DNA of 64,000 bases from Geodermatophilus arenarius (lineage in GTDB: Bacteria > Actinomycetota > Actinomycetes > Mycobacteriales > Geodermatophilaceae), in NCBI RefSeq assembly GCF_042654585.1, contig NZ_JBHSGR010000004.1, positions 124,001 to 188,000 on the forward strand, written 5' to 3'. The translations under genes were made by a program, and so were the position numbers. Under the pieces are notes generated by a model. It had not been told where the DNA came from. It was given only the letters and a program-made list of their open reading frames with translations, and searched no databases. Shown here piece after piece: positions 52,442 to 61,414 of the stretch (position 1 is its first letter; the number at the start of each line of letters is the position of its first letter).

Positions 52442-52740
52442 GGCCGCTCCTCCCCCGCGGGGTCGTCGCCGGAGGGCCGGTCGAGCACCATGCCGCCGAC
52501 GTAGCGGACCACCGCGATCGCGCCGATGTAGCCCAGCAGCGACACGACGACGAGCACCGGCACCGCGGACGCGTCGCGGGACAGCGCCACGTGCACGCCG
52601 AGCCCGCCGGCCGTGATCACCAGCATCGCGTCGCCGGCCACGACCCGGTCCAGCAGCGACGGCCCGCGGGCGAGCCGCACCAGCGCGAGCAGCGCCCCCG
52701 CCCCGACGAGGCCGAACGCCACGACGGCCACCCAGCTCAC
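52438..52740 (-). CDS. mnhF: Mrp antiporter subunit F
   Basis: 100 residues. Three helices with LVRLARGPSLLDRVVAGDAML, the typical MrpF loop. GTG 52740 overlaps mnhE. The longer upstream frame is an overlap artefact. Confidence 0.9.
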   Translation of the reverse strand: MSWVAVVAFGLVGAGALLALVRLARGPSLLDRVVAGDAMLVITAGGLGVHVALSRDASAVPVLVVVSLLGYIGAIAVVRYVGGMVLDRPSGDDPAGEERP

Positions 52741-53291
52741 CGCGCCACCTCCGTGGGCTCCCGGTCCAGCGCGGCACGCTCGCGGGACCGGCCGAAGGCC
52801 CGCACCACCCGGTCCTCCACGGCCAGCACCCCGGCGCGCTGGCGCTCGAGGTCGTCGCGGTCGCGGACCTCGAGCAGGTGGACGGCCAGCACCCGGTGCT
52901 CGCGGTCCAGGTCGAGCACCACCGACCCGGGGACCAGGCTGAGCGCCTCGCTGATGACCGCGAGCAGCAGGTCGGAGTCGGTGCGCAGCTGCACCCGGAT
53001 GACGGCGCTGCGCAGCGGCGGGCCCGGCCGCAGCGCGCGCCAGGCCACCTGCGCGCTGGAGACGGCGAGGTCGACGGCGAACACGGCGAGGAACCGCAGC
53101 AGCGCGAGCGGCCGGATGCGGATGTTCTCCACCACCGCCGGGAGCGGCACCACGCGGGTGACGAGGACGGCGACCAGCACGCCGCCCAGCACGTTCGCCC
53201 ACGACCAGGTGCCCCACAGCAGCACCCAGACCAGCACCAGCCAGACCAGCGCGGGCAGCTGGCGCAGCAGGTGGCGGGCGCGGTCGGTCAC
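52737..53291 (-). CDS. mnhE: Mrp antiporter subunit E
   Basis: 184 residues. Helices WLVLVWVLLWGTWSWANVLGG lead to VAVLVTRVVPLP, then the cytoplasmic MrpE domain with SLVPGSVVLDLDREHRVLAVHLL. GTG 53291 overlaps the mnhD stop. Confidence 0.9.
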   Translation of the reverse strand: MTDRARHLLRQLPALVWLVLVWVLLWGTWSWANVLGGVLVAVLVTRVVPLPAVVENIRIRPLALLRFLAVFAVDLAVSSAQVAWRALRPGPPLRSAVIRVQLRTDSDLLLAVISEALSLVPGSVVLDLDREHRVLAVHLLEVRDRDDLERQRAGVLAVEDRVVRAFGRSRERAALDREPTEVAR

Positions 53292-54946
53292 CGCTCCCCC
53301 TCCACGGCGGTGCGGTAGGGGCCGCGGTCGAGCAGGTCGGTGGCGGCGCGGCCGGCCAGGCCGTAGAGCGGGCCGGCCAGCGCGGTGAGGGCGACGGTCA
53401 GCGCCACCAGCGCCGCCGTCGCGCCGACCAGCACGCGCGGCAGCCGCTCCGCGGGCTCGCCCGGGTGCTCGTCGGGCTCCTCGGGCCCCTCGGACGCCGT
53501 CGCCACGGCCACCTGCCGCTGCCACGCCGCCGACAGCCGGGCGGCGCCGTTCCCCGACGGGCGGGCCCCGCCCCGCGGCCCCGCGTCGGCCGCCGCCGCG
53601 GTGGCGGCGTCGGCGCCGGGCTCCTGCGCGCGCGGCCGCCAGAACGCGCGGGTCCACACCCGGGCCACCGCCAGGAGGGTGAGCAGGCTGGTCACCAGCC
53701 CGGCGCCGACCAGCACCAGCGCCAGCGGGCGGCCGTCGGCGACCCCGGCCTGCAGCAGCCCCAGCTTGCCGAGGAACCCGGACAGCGGCGGGATGCCGGC
53801 GAGGTTCAGCGCGGGCAGCAGGTACAGCACCGCGAGCAGCGGGGAGGCGGCGGCCAGCCCGCCGAGCCGGCGGATCGACGTCGACCCGCCGGTGCGCTCG
53901 ACCAGACCGGCGACGAGGAACAGCGTGGTCTGGACGACGATGTGGTGGACGACGTAGAACACCGCGGCGGTCAGCCCCGCGACGCTGCCCAGCGCGATGC
54001 CGAACACCAGGTAGCCGATGTGGCTGACCAGCGTGAAGGACAGGATCCGCCGCAGGTCGGTCTGCGCGACCGCGCCGAGGATGCCGACCACGAGCGTCGC
54101 CAGCGCCGCCGCCATCAGCAGGGTGTCCAGCGCGCCGTCGGGGAACAGCAGCGTCTGCGTGCGGACGATCGCGTAGACGCCGACCTTGGTGAGCAGCCCG
54201 GCGAACACCGCGGTCACCGGCGCCGGCGCCGTCGGGTAGCTGTCGGGCAGCCAGGCCGACAGCGGGAAGACGGCGGCCTTGATGCCGAAGGCGATGAGCA
54301 GCAGCGCGTGCAGCAGCGTGCGGGTGCCCTCGGGGACCTCGGCCAGCCGCACCGACAGGTCGGCCATGTCCACGGTGCCGGTGGCCGCGTACACCAGGCC
54401 GATCGCGGCGAGGAACAGCAGCGACCCGACCAGGCTGACCACGACGTAGGTGATCCCGCCGCGCACCCGCGGCGCGGACCCGCCGAGGGTGATGAGCACG
54501 TAGCTGGCGGTCAGCAGCACCTCGAAGCCGACGTAGAGGTTGAACAGGTCGCCGGAGAGGAACGCGAACCCGACGCCGGCCATGAGCACGAGGAACGTCG
54601 GGTGGAAGATCGACACCGGCGCCTGCTCGCTGCCGTCGGCGGCGCCCTGGCCGACGGCGAACAGCAGCACCCCCAGGCCCACGGTGTGCGCCACCACCAG
54701 CATCAGCGCCGACAGCCGGTCGACCACCAGCGAGATCGCCTGCGGCACCGGCCAGTCGCCGACCGCCACCGCGACCGCGCCCGACCGGTCGGCGAGGACC
54801 AGCAGGGTCACCGACACGCCCAGGACCGCGGCGAGCACCGCGACGCTGAGTACCCGCTGGGTCCGCGTGTGGCGGCTGAGCAGCAGCGAGACGGCAGCAC
54901 CCAGCAGCGGCAGGACCACCGGCAGCGGGGCGAGGACGCGGATCAC
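53288..54946 (-). CDS. mnhD: Mrp antiporter subunit D
   Basis: 552 residues in the NuoN/MrpD proton-channel family, with about 14 helices. Conserved parts include FLSGDLFNLYVGFEVLLTASYVLI, IKAAVFPLSAWLPDSYPTAPAPV and VSHIGYLVFGIALG. A hydrophilic Ala/Gly/Glu-rich insertion of about 60 residues (about 430-490) precedes the last helices and is unlike the compact MrpD of bacilli. GTG 54946 overlaps the mnhC stop. Confidence 0.92.
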   Translation of the reverse strand: MIRVLAPLPVVLPLLGAAVSLLLSRHTRTQRVLSVAVLAAVLGVSVTLLVLADRSGAVAVAVGDWPVPQAISLVVDRLSALMLVVAHTVGLGVLLFAVGQGAADGSEQAPVSIFHPTFLVLMAGVGFAFLSGDLFNLYVGFEVLLTASYVLITLGGSAPRVRGGITYVVVSLVGSLLFLAAIGLVYAATGTVDMADLSVRLAEVPEGTRTLLHALLLIAFGIKAAVFPLSAWLPDSYPTAPAPVTAVFAGLLTKVGVYAIVRTQTLLFPDGALDTLLMAAALATLVVGILGAVAQTDLRRILSFTLVSHIGYLVFGIALGSVAGLTAAVFYVVHHIVVQTTLFLVAGLVERTGGSTSIRRLGGLAAASPLLAVLYLLPALNLAGIPPLSGFLGKLGLLQAGVADGRPLALVLVGAGLVTSLLTLLAVARVWTRAFWRPRAQEPGADAATAAAADAGPRGGARPSGNGAARLSAAWQRQVAVATASEGPEEPDEHPGEPAERLPRVLVGATAALVALTVALTALAGPLYGLAGRAATDLLDRGPYRTAVEGER

Positions 54947-55461
54947 CGCGACCGCCGTCGCGCCGGGGGCAGGTCGACGTCGTCCGCGGGGGTGCCCGGC
55001 GGCGGCTGACCGCGGCGCCGGGGCGGCTCGGCGTGGAACGGGCGCCGGTCCTCGGCGGCCAGCCGGTCCGGGTCGATCTCGTCGGGGTCCTCGCGGCCGG
55101 AGCGCCGGCCCTCCCGGGTGGCCAGCCGGCGGTCCTCCTCGTCGGCCTCCACCGCCTCCTGGCGGGCCAGCCGCCACGAGCGGTGGATCACCGCCAGGAG
55201 GAACGCCGAGACGCCGAAGGTGATGACGATCGAGGTGAGCACGAACGCCTGCGGCAGCGGGTCGGCGGTGGCGTCGTCACCGCGGCCGAGCAGCGGCGCG
55301 CTCCCGGCCGGGCCGGCGGCGGAGATGAGCAGCAGGTTGGTGGCGTTGCCCAGCAGCAGGAAGCCGAGCAGCACCCGGGTGAGGCTGCGGTCGAGCAGCA
55401 GGAAGACGCCGGCGGCGTACAGGCCGCCGATGACCACGGGCAGGACGACGGTCGGCGTCAC
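54943..55461 (-). CDS. mnhC: Mrp antiporter subunit C
   Basis: 172 residues. NuoK-like core of three helices (LLDRSLTRVLLGFLLLGNATN, LPQAFVLTSIVITFGVSAFLLAVIHRSW) in the first 110 residues, then a charged tail of about 60 residues rich in Arg and Asp. GTG 55461 overlaps the mnhA stop. Confidence 0.9.
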   Translation of the reverse strand: MTPTVVLPVVIGGLYAAGVFLLLDRSLTRVLLGFLLLGNATNLLLISAAGPAGSAPLLGRGDDATADPLPQAFVLTSIVITFGVSAFLLAVIHRSWRLARQEAVEADEEDRRLATREGRRSGREDPDEIDPDRLAAEDRRPFHAEPPRRRGQPPPGTPADDVDLPPARRRSR

Positions 55462-58325
55462 CGGGCCACCACCTCCCCCGGCGTGGTCTCGACCGGGTCG
55501 TCCTCGTCCTCCTGGCGGTCGAGCTCGGCGCCGAGGCTGCGCAGCACGTCGAGCACCAGGCCGACGACCACCAGGTAGACGCCGACGTCGAAGAACAGCG
55601 GCGAGACCAGCTTGACGTCGCCGAGGACGGGCAGCGTCCACTCCCAGTAGGTGGACTCGAGCTCCTGCCCGCCCAGCACGAGCGCGGCGACGCCGGTGCC
55701 GCCGGCCAGCAGCAGGCCCGCACCGAGCAGCCGGCCGGGGTCGAGCGGGGCGGCCTCGCCGAGCTCGTAGCGGCCGCCGGCCAGGTAGCGCAGCACCAGC
55801 GCGAGCCCGGCGACCAGGCCGCCGGCGAACCCGCCGCCGGGCTGGTTGTGCCCGGCGAACAGCAGGTACAGCGAGAAGACCAGGACGGTGTGGAACAGCA
55901 TCCGCACGACGACCTCGAGCACCACCGACCGGCGCCGCGGGTCGAGCGTGCCGCCGGCGGCCAGCCACTCCCCGACCGGCGCCCGCCGGGACCGCCCGGC
56001 GACCTGGTCCACCCGCTCGGCCCGCTCGATCGCCCCGGTGCGCCGCCGCAGGAAGACCAGGCTGGCCACGCCGGTGGCGGCGACGATGAGCACCGAGATC
56101 TCCCCGAAGGTGTCCCAGGCGCGGATGTCGACCAGGGTCACGTTGACGACGTTGTGCCCCTGCGCCTCCTCGGCGAGCCGGGCGTACTCGTCGGACACCG
56201 GGGCGGCGTCGCGGGCGGCCAGCGCCACGGCGGACACCGCGCCCATGAGCAGGCCGACGCCGACGGCGAGCAGGCCGCGGCCGGCGCGCTCGCGGCGGCG
56301 GTGCCGCTCGGACACGTCCTTGGGCAGCTTCCGCAGCACCAGGACGAACGCCACGATCGTCACCGTCTCGACGAGGAACTGGGTGAGCGCGAGGTCCGGC
56401 GCCCCGGCGATCACGAAGAACACCGCCAGCCCGTAGCCGGTGACGCCGACGACCAGCGCCGCCGACAGCCGCTGCCGCACCCGCACCGCCATCGCGGCGG
56501 CCAGCAGCACGACGACGCCGACCAGCACCTGGACCGGGCTGTCCCAGGCCCGCCACTGCGCCGGGCGCTCGGCGACGGTGGCGAGCAGCGCGCCGGGCAG
56601 CAGGACGACCGCGGTGAGGATGGTGCCGAGGTAGGCGGGCAGCGACCCACGCTGCGTCGTCCCGGTGACCAGGACGGCGAGCCGGTCGACGCCCTGCAGC
56701 ACGTTCCAGTAGCCCTCGTCGGCCGACGCCCGGACCGTGAGCCGCCGCTGCACCCGGGCCACCGCCGCCCGCCCGGCGAACAGCGCCGCCCCGCCGAGCA
56801 GGGTGAGCGCCGACAGCGCCAGGGCCGGCTGGAGCCCGTGCCACAGCGCGAGCTCCTCGGTCTCCGGCGCGTAGCCGGGCAGCCCGTCGGCGTAGCGGCC
56901 GACGACCGGCTCGAGGCCCTTCGCGAGCACGCCGCCCGCGAGGCCGAGGAGGGTGAGGACGACCGGGGCGGCGAGGAACAGCGGCCCGGGCGGGTGCGCC
57001 ACCTCCGTGGCCGGCCGGCCGGCGTGGGCCGCGAACGCTCCCCACACGAAGCGGAGCGTGTATCCGGCGGTGAGCACCGACCCGAGCACCAGCCCGGCGA
57101 GGACCAGCAGCGCGGCGGTGCGGTCGGGCAGGCCGCCGTCGAGGAGCGCGGTGAACGCCGCCTCCTTGCCCACGAAGCCGAGCAGCGGCGGCAGCCCGGC
57201 CATCGACGCCGCGGCCAGGCCGGCGACCGCGGCGACCACCGGCATCCGGCGGCCGAGGCCGGACAGCTCGCGCAGGTCGCGGGTGCCGGTGGCGTGGTCG
57301 ACGACGCCGACGGTGAGGAACAGCGTGGACTTGAACAGCCCGTGGGCGAGCACCATGGCCAGCCCGGCGCGCGCGAGCTCGGCGCTGCCGGCGCCGACCA
57401 GCGTGGTGAGGAACCCGAGCTGGCTGACCGTGCCGAAGGCGAGCAGCAGCTTGAGGTCGGTCTGGCGCAGCGCCCGGTAGCCGCCGACCAGCATCGTGGC
57501 CACGCCCAGCCCGAGTACCAGCGGCCGCCAGCCGGGCAGGTCCGCGGCGCCGGGCGCCAGCCGCGCGACCAGGTAGACGCCGGCCTTCACCATGGCCGCC
57601 GCGTGCAGGTAGGCGCTCACCGGCGTCGGCGCCTCCATGGCCGCCGGCAGCCAGAAGTGGAACGGCACCAGCGCGGACTTGGTCACCGCGCCGGCCAGCA
57701 CGAGCAGCACCCCGGTGACGACGGCAGGCCCGCTGCCCGGGTCGGCGACGATCGCCGACAGCCGCGACGTGCCCGCGGCGTGCGCCAGCACGACCAGCCC
57801 GGCCAGCATCGCCAGGCCCCCGGCGGTGGTGAGGACCAGCGCCTGAGCGGCCGCCCGCCGGGCCGCCAGCGACGTCCCCGACCCGCCGATGAGAAGGAAG
57901 GAGAAGACCGTCGTCAGCTCCCAGGCGACGTAGAGCAGGTAGACGTCGTCGGCGAGGACCAGCGCCAGCATCGAGCCGGCGAAGGCGGTCAGGCAGCCGG
58001 CCAGCCGGCCGGTGCCCTCGGCGTCCGGCTCGACGTAGCGGCTGCAGTAGAGGAGCACCAGCGCGCCGACGCCGGTGACCAGCCCGGCGAACACGAGGGC
58101 CAGCGGGTCCAGCCGCAGCGCCACCGACAGGTCGAGCGCGGGCACCCAGGGCACGGTCTCGCGGACGTCGTCGCCGGACGCGACCGCCGACAGCTGCGCG
58201 AGCGTCCAGGCGAACCCGGCCGCGGGCACCAGCGCGAGGGCGAGGAAGGCGTCCCGTCCCCACCACCGCACCAGCACCGGCGCCGCCAGGGCGGCCACCA
58301 GGTGCGCGAGCAGCAGTGCGGTCAC
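55458..58325 (-). CDS. mnhA: Mrp antiporter subunit A fused to B
   Basis: 955 residues. N-terminal NuoL-like proton channel (DDVYLLYVAWELTTVFSFLLIG, KSALVPFHFWLPAAMEAPTPVSAYLHAAAMVKAG, QTDLKLLLAFGTVSQLGFLT). Then an MbhD/MbhE-like part (FVIAGAPDLALTQFLVETVTIVAFVLVLRKLP), and from about residue 800 the complete MnhB domain (HTVLVFSLYLLFAGHNQPGGGFAGGLVAG). The multisubunit antiporter exports Na+ in exchange for H+. First gene of the operon; GTG 58325 has GGGAG upstream. The 117 bases before it hold a short CCCCC/GGGGG hairpin (58384-58397) and presumably the promoter. Confidence 0.93.
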   Translation of the reverse strand: MTALLLAHLVAALAAPVLVRWWGRDAFLALALVPAAGFAWTLAQLSAVASGDDVRETVPWVPALDLSVALRLDPLALVFAGLVTGVGALVLLYCSRYVEPDAEGTGRLAGCLTAFAGSMLALVLADDVYLLYVAWELTTVFSFLLIGGSGTSLAARRAAAQALVLTTAGGLAMLAGLVVLAHAAGTSRLSAIVADPGSGPAVVTGVLLVLAGAVTKSALVPFHFWLPAAMEAPTPVSAYLHAAAMVKAGVYLVARLAPGAADLPGWRPLVLGLGVATMLVGGYRALRQTDLKLLLAFGTVSQLGFLTTLVGAGSAELARAGLAMVLAHGLFKSTLFLTVGVVDHATGTRDLRELSGLGRRMPVVAAVAGLAAASMAGLPPLLGFVGKEAAFTALLDGGLPDRTAALLVLAGLVLGSVLTAGYTLRFVWGAFAAHAGRPATEVAHPPGPLFLAAPVVLTLLGLAGGVLAKGLEPVVGRYADGLPGYAPETEELALWHGLQPALALSALTLLGGAALFAGRAAVARVQRRLTVRASADEGYWNVLQGVDRLAVLVTGTTQRGSLPAYLGTILTAVVLLPGALLATVAERPAQWRAWDSPVQVLVGVVVLLAAAMAVRVRQRLSAALVVGVTGYGLAVFFVIAGAPDLALTQFLVETVTIVAFVLVLRKLPKDVSERHRRRERAGRGLLAVGVGLLMGAVSAVALAARDAAPVSDEYARLAEEAQGHNVVNVTLVDIRAWDTFGEISVLIVAATGVASLVFLRRRTGAIERAERVDQVAGRSRRAPVGEWLAAGGTLDPRRRSVVLEVVVRMLFHTVLVFSLYLLFAGHNQPGGGFAGGLVAGLALVLRYLAGGRYELGEAAPLDPGRLLGAGLLLAGGTGVAALVLGGQELESTYWEWTLPVLGDVKLVSPLFFDVGVYLVVVGLVLDVLRSLGAELDRQEDEDDPVETTPGEVVAR

Positions 58326-58442
58326 GGGGCTCCCGGGTCGGCGGCGGAGGGGAGCACGCGACGACGGCGGTGCGGCGGCGTCGCCCCCTCGTGGGGGTAC
58401 CGCTGCTCCCGCGCCGGGAAACCGGGGGTGCGGAGAACCGGG

Positions 58443-59102
58443 TCACCTACCCGGCGTCACCAGGCCCGACTCGTAGGCGAATGCAACCGCCTGGACCCGG
58501 TCGCGCAGGCCCAGCTTGAGCAGCACCCGGCTGACGTGCGTCTTCACCGTCGCCTCGCCGAGGTACAGCCGCGCGGCGATCTCGGCGTTGGACAGCCCGG
58601 CGGCGACCAGCGCCAGGACGTCGGTCTCCCGCTCGGTCAGCGCCGCGAGCTCCGCGGCGCGGCCGGGGTCGGGCGCGGGCGCCGCGGCGAAGGACCGGAT
58701 CACCCGCAGCGTCACGGCCGGGTCGAGCAGCCCCTGCCCGGCGGCCACGGTGCGCACCGCGGCCACCAGGTCCTCGGGCGGGGCCACCTTGAGCAGGAAC
58801 CCGCTGACCCCGGCGCGCAGCGCGGCGGCCACGTACTCGTCCTCGTCGAACGTGGTGAGGACGACGACGCGCGTGGGCAGGCCGGCCCCGACGATCCGGC
58901 GGGCCGCCTCGAGCCCGTCCGTGCCGGGCATCCGGACGTCGAGCAGCACCACGTCGGGCGCGAGCTCGGTGACCACCCGCACGCCGCCGGCGCCGTCGCC
59001 GGCCTCCCCGACCACCTCGATGTCGGGCTCGGCGGCCAGCACCATCCGCAGGCCGGTGCGGATCATCGACTGGTCGTCGACCAGCACCACCCGGATCGTC
59101 AC
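58443..59102 (-). CDS. NarL/LuxR-family response regulator
   Basis: 219 residues. Receiver domain with VLVDDQSMIRTGLRMVL, phosphoacceptor Asp in VVLLDVRMPGTDG (about 55) and Lys in GFLLKVAPPEDLV. The LuxR HTH has LTERETDVLALVAAGLSNAEIAARLYLGEATVKTHVSRVLLKLGL. GTG 59102 overlaps the kinase stop. It may control the mrp operon or the divergent membrane gene; this is inferred from position only. Confidence 0.93.
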   Translation of the reverse strand: MTIRVVLVDDQSMIRTGLRMVLAAEPDIEVVGEAGDGAGGVRVVTELAPDVVLLDVRMPGTDGLEAARRIVGAGLPTRVVVLTTFDEDEYVAAALRAGVSGFLLKVAPPEDLVAAVRTVAAGQGLLDPAVTLRVIRSFAAAPAPDPGRAAELAALTERETDVLALVAAGLSNAEIAARLYLGEATVKTHVSRVLLKLGLRDRVQAVAFAYESGLVTPGR

Positions 59103-60277
59103 GCGCCCACCGCCGCGGGCGCGCTCGCCGGCGCGGGCACCGGGAAGCCGGCGCGGACCCGGTAGCCGCCGCCGCGGACCGGCCCCACGGAGAGGTCGCC
59201 ACCGGCCACGGCCACCCGCTCGCGCATGTGCAGCTGCCCGTGCCCGCCGGTGCCGGGGACCGGCGGCGGCACGGGGACCCGCGGCCGGCCGTCGTCGGTG
59301 ACGGTCACCGTCACCCGGCCCGGCCTCCAGGCGACCTCCACGCACGTGGCCGCGGCACCGGCGTGCCGGACGACGTTGGACAGCGCCTCCTGCACCACGC
59401 GGACGGCCGCGACGTCGACCAGCTGCGGCAGCTCGGCCGGCTCCCCCGTGACGACGAGCCGCACCGGCATCCCGCCGGCGCGCAGCTCGGCGAGGACGGC
59501 GTCGAGCCGGGACAGCGACGGCCGCGGCGCCGGGTCGCCGCCGCCGGACTCGCGGAGGATGCCGACCACCCGGCGCATCTCGTCGACCGACTCGCGCCCC
59601 AGCCGCTCCAGCCCCAGCAGCACGTCCTGGGCCTCCGGGTGGTCGGGCAGCAGCCGGCGCAGGCCGCCCATCTGCAGCACCATCACGCTCACCGCGTGCG
59701 CCACCGAGTCGTGCACCTCGCGGGCGATGCGCGCCCGCTCGGCCACCACCGCGGCGCCGGCCACCGCCTCCTGCTGCTCGGCCAGCCGCGCGGCGAGCGC
59801 CTGCAGCGCCAGCGAGCGCGAGTGCGACTGCCGCACGAGGACCCCGACCGCCCAGGCGGTGCCGGTGACGACCAGGTAGAAGACGCTCTCCCAGGTGGAG
59901 GGGCCGAAGGCGATGCCGCTGCCCACCACGACCAGCGTCGCGACGACGGCCGCGCGCAGCCCCCGCCGCACCGGCAGCACCGCGGCGGCGTGCCCGACGA
60001 GCACCGCCATCGCGATCAACTGGGCGCCGCCGGGACCGGGCGTCCCCAGCGCGTAGTTGCCGAGCACGCTGAGCCCGCCGGCCACCGCGGCCGCCTCCGG
60101 CCACCGGGCGCCGAGCGCCACGACGGCCCCGACGGCGACGCCGGGCAGCGCGGTGACCAGCGGGTAGCGGAACACCTCCTCGGTCAGCGTCTCGACGACC
60201 GACAGCACCGCGAGCACGGCGCCGAGCACCGGCCAGACGAGCCGGCGGGCGGAGGGGGACGACGACCAGCGGGGCAC
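59099..60277 (-). CDS. Sensor histidine kinase (HisKA_3 type)
   Basis: About 392 residues. Four to five N-terminal membrane helices, a coiled coil (ALAARLAEQQEAVAGAAVVAERARI), the HisKA_3 box AREVHDSVAHAVSVMVLQMGG with His near 186, and an HATPase domain (VVQEALSNVVRHAGAA, TVTDDGRPRV, GHGQLHMRERVAVAGGDL). There is no large extracytoplasmic loop, so the signal is probably sensed in the membrane. GTG 60277 is preferred over 60286 because TACCGT (60285-60290, minus strand) lies seven bases upstream of it (leaderless). Confidence 0.9.
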   Translation of the reverse strand: MPRWSSSPSARRLVWPVLGAVLAVLSVVETLTEEVFRYPLVTALPGVAVGAVVALGARWPEAAAVAGGLSVLGNYALGTPGPGGAQLIAMAVLVGHAAAVLPVRRGLRAAVVATLVVVGSGIAFGPSTWESVFYLVVTGTAWAVGVLVRQSHSRSLALQALAARLAEQQEAVAGAAVVAERARIAREVHDSVAHAVSVMVLQMGGLRRLLPDHPEAQDVLLGLERLGRESVDEMRRVVGILRESGGGDPAPRPSLSRLDAVLAELRAGGMPVRLVVTGEPAELPQLVDVAAVRVVQEALSNVVRHAGAAATCVEVAWRPGRVTVTVTDDGRPRVPVPPPVPGTGGHGQLHMRERVAVAGGDLSVGPVRGGGYRVRAGFPVPAPASAPAAVGA

Positions 60278-60296
60278 GGCGAGCACGGTAGGGGCC

Positions 60297-60322
60297 CGCG
60301 GGGGTGCCCGGGATCCCCCGCG
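60297..60322. promoter_or_regulatory. Inverted repeat upstream of histidine kinase promoter
   Basis: CGCGGGGG (60297-60304) and CCCCCGCG (60315-60322) flank ten bases, just upstream of the TACCGT -10 of the kinase gene, covering its -35 region. It could be the operator of the partner response regulator, or just a GC-rich chance repeat. Confidence 0.35.
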
Positions 60323-60462
60323 CGGCCGATGGACACGCGCCCTCCCTCCTCCTCGCGGCGGAGGGCGGTCGGTCCGCCGGGACGGACGTGGCGGAGGGGC
60401 CCGCGGCCGGAGAGTCCTCGCCGACGCACCGCAGCGAGCGGTGCCCCGACCGACGAGGACCG

Positions 60463-61167
60463 ATGACCACCTCCCCGCTCCCCACCCGTCCCGCCGCCAC
60501 CCCCGAGGCGCGCCCGGCCCGCAGCGCCGGCTCGCTGATGCTGCCGATCGCCGGCGCCGCCCTGGTCGGCGGCTCGCTGCTCTACGTCGCCGGCATGGTG
60601 ACCTCCCCGCCCCAGGACTCCCAGGCGGCGGCCGACTACATCGCGGCCCTGGGTCGCGACGAGGGCCGGACGACGCTGTCGGCGGTGCTGCTGCACTACG
60701 GCAACATGGCGCTGGCCCTGGCCTGGCTGGCCGTCCCGACGCTGGTGCGGGGCCGCCGCGGGCGCATCCCGACCGTCGTCGGGGCGCTGCTGTCCGCGAT
60801 CGGCCTGGTCACCGTGGCCGGCTTCGTGCTCTACGACCACTGGACCGGCGCCATCGGCCGCGAGCTCGACCCGGCCACCGCCCTGGGCCTCTACGACGCC
60901 GTCGGGGCCAACTCGGGGGTCGCGGTCGTCGGCGTCCTGACCCTGTTCGGGCTCCTCGGCCCGATCGTCGGCTACGTGGGTCTCGCCCGCGCCGGGGTGA
61001 CCGGCTGGTGGCTGCTGCTCCCGGCCGTCGGCTGCCTCGTGGCCTCCGCGGTGATCCCGTTCTCGCCGACGGTCCACGGCGCCCTGGCCCTCGTCGGCGC
61101 CGTCCCGGCGGTCGTCGTCGGCCTGCGGATGCTCGCCCGCACCCGCGCCGAGGCCGCCGTCGCCTGA
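60463..61167 (+). CDS. DUF4386-like membrane protein
   Basis: 234 residues. A disordered N-terminus (PAATPEARPARS) precedes about seven membrane helices, beginning LMLPIAGAALVGGSLLYVAGM. VTSPPQDSQAAADYIAALGRDEGRTTLS is an outward loop. No enzymatic motif. ATG 60463 follows CGAGGA. The gene diverges from the two-component system and might be its target. It ends with hairpin copy D and a second hairpin. Confidence 0.65.
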   Translation: MTTSPLPTRPAATPEARPARSAGSLMLPIAGAALVGGSLLYVAGMVTSPPQDSQAAADYIAALGRDEGRTTLSAVLLHYGNMALALAWLAVPTLVRGRRGRIPTVVGALLSAIGLVTVAGFVLYDHWTGAIGRELDPATALGLYDAVGANSGVAVVGVLTLFGLLGPIVGYVGLARAGVTGWWLLLPAVGCLVASAVIPFSPTVHGALALVGAVPAVVVGLRMLARTRAEAAVA

Positions 61168-61227
61168 GGGAGGACCTCCCTGCCCTCCGCCACTCGCAGG
61201 CTCGCGGCGGGCCCCTGCAGGGAGGCC
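61168..61227 (+). terminator. Stop-adjacent hairpin element, copy D
   Basis: The best-formed member: outer arms CCTCCCTGC (61175-61183) and GCAGGGAGG (61217-61225), inner arms CCGCC and GGCGG. It starts on the base after the stop codon. Confidence 0.7.
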
Positions 61228-61230
61228 ACC

Positions 61231-61271
61231 CGCTCGTGCTCCGGGTCCGCTGCGGACCCGGAGCACGAGCG
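61231..61271. terminator. GTGCTC-core hairpin, 18-bp stem
   Basis: CGCTCGTGCTCCGGGTCC and its exact complement flank a GCTGC loop, immediately behind hairpin copy D. It resembles the two elements near 49.35 kb. The remaining bases 61272-61414 show no gene or site I can name; the LuxR gene ends at 61415. Confidence 0.6.
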
Positions 61272-61414
61272 CGCGCCGGGCCGGGTCAGCGCTCGGTGCC
61301 CTCGGCAGGCAGTGTCGATCACAGGGTGCTGGACGGCCCCCTGGGCGCCTCCGCGCCCGGGTGGACAGGGGCGCGGAGCGACGGCGGGTCACCCCTCGAC
61401 GAACGCGCCGGGGG

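Noticed and set aside
58384..58397. CCCCC-TCGT-GGGGG hairpin between the response regulator and mrp operon
   Set aside because: Five G-C pairs are too little to call a terminator in this GC-rich DNA.
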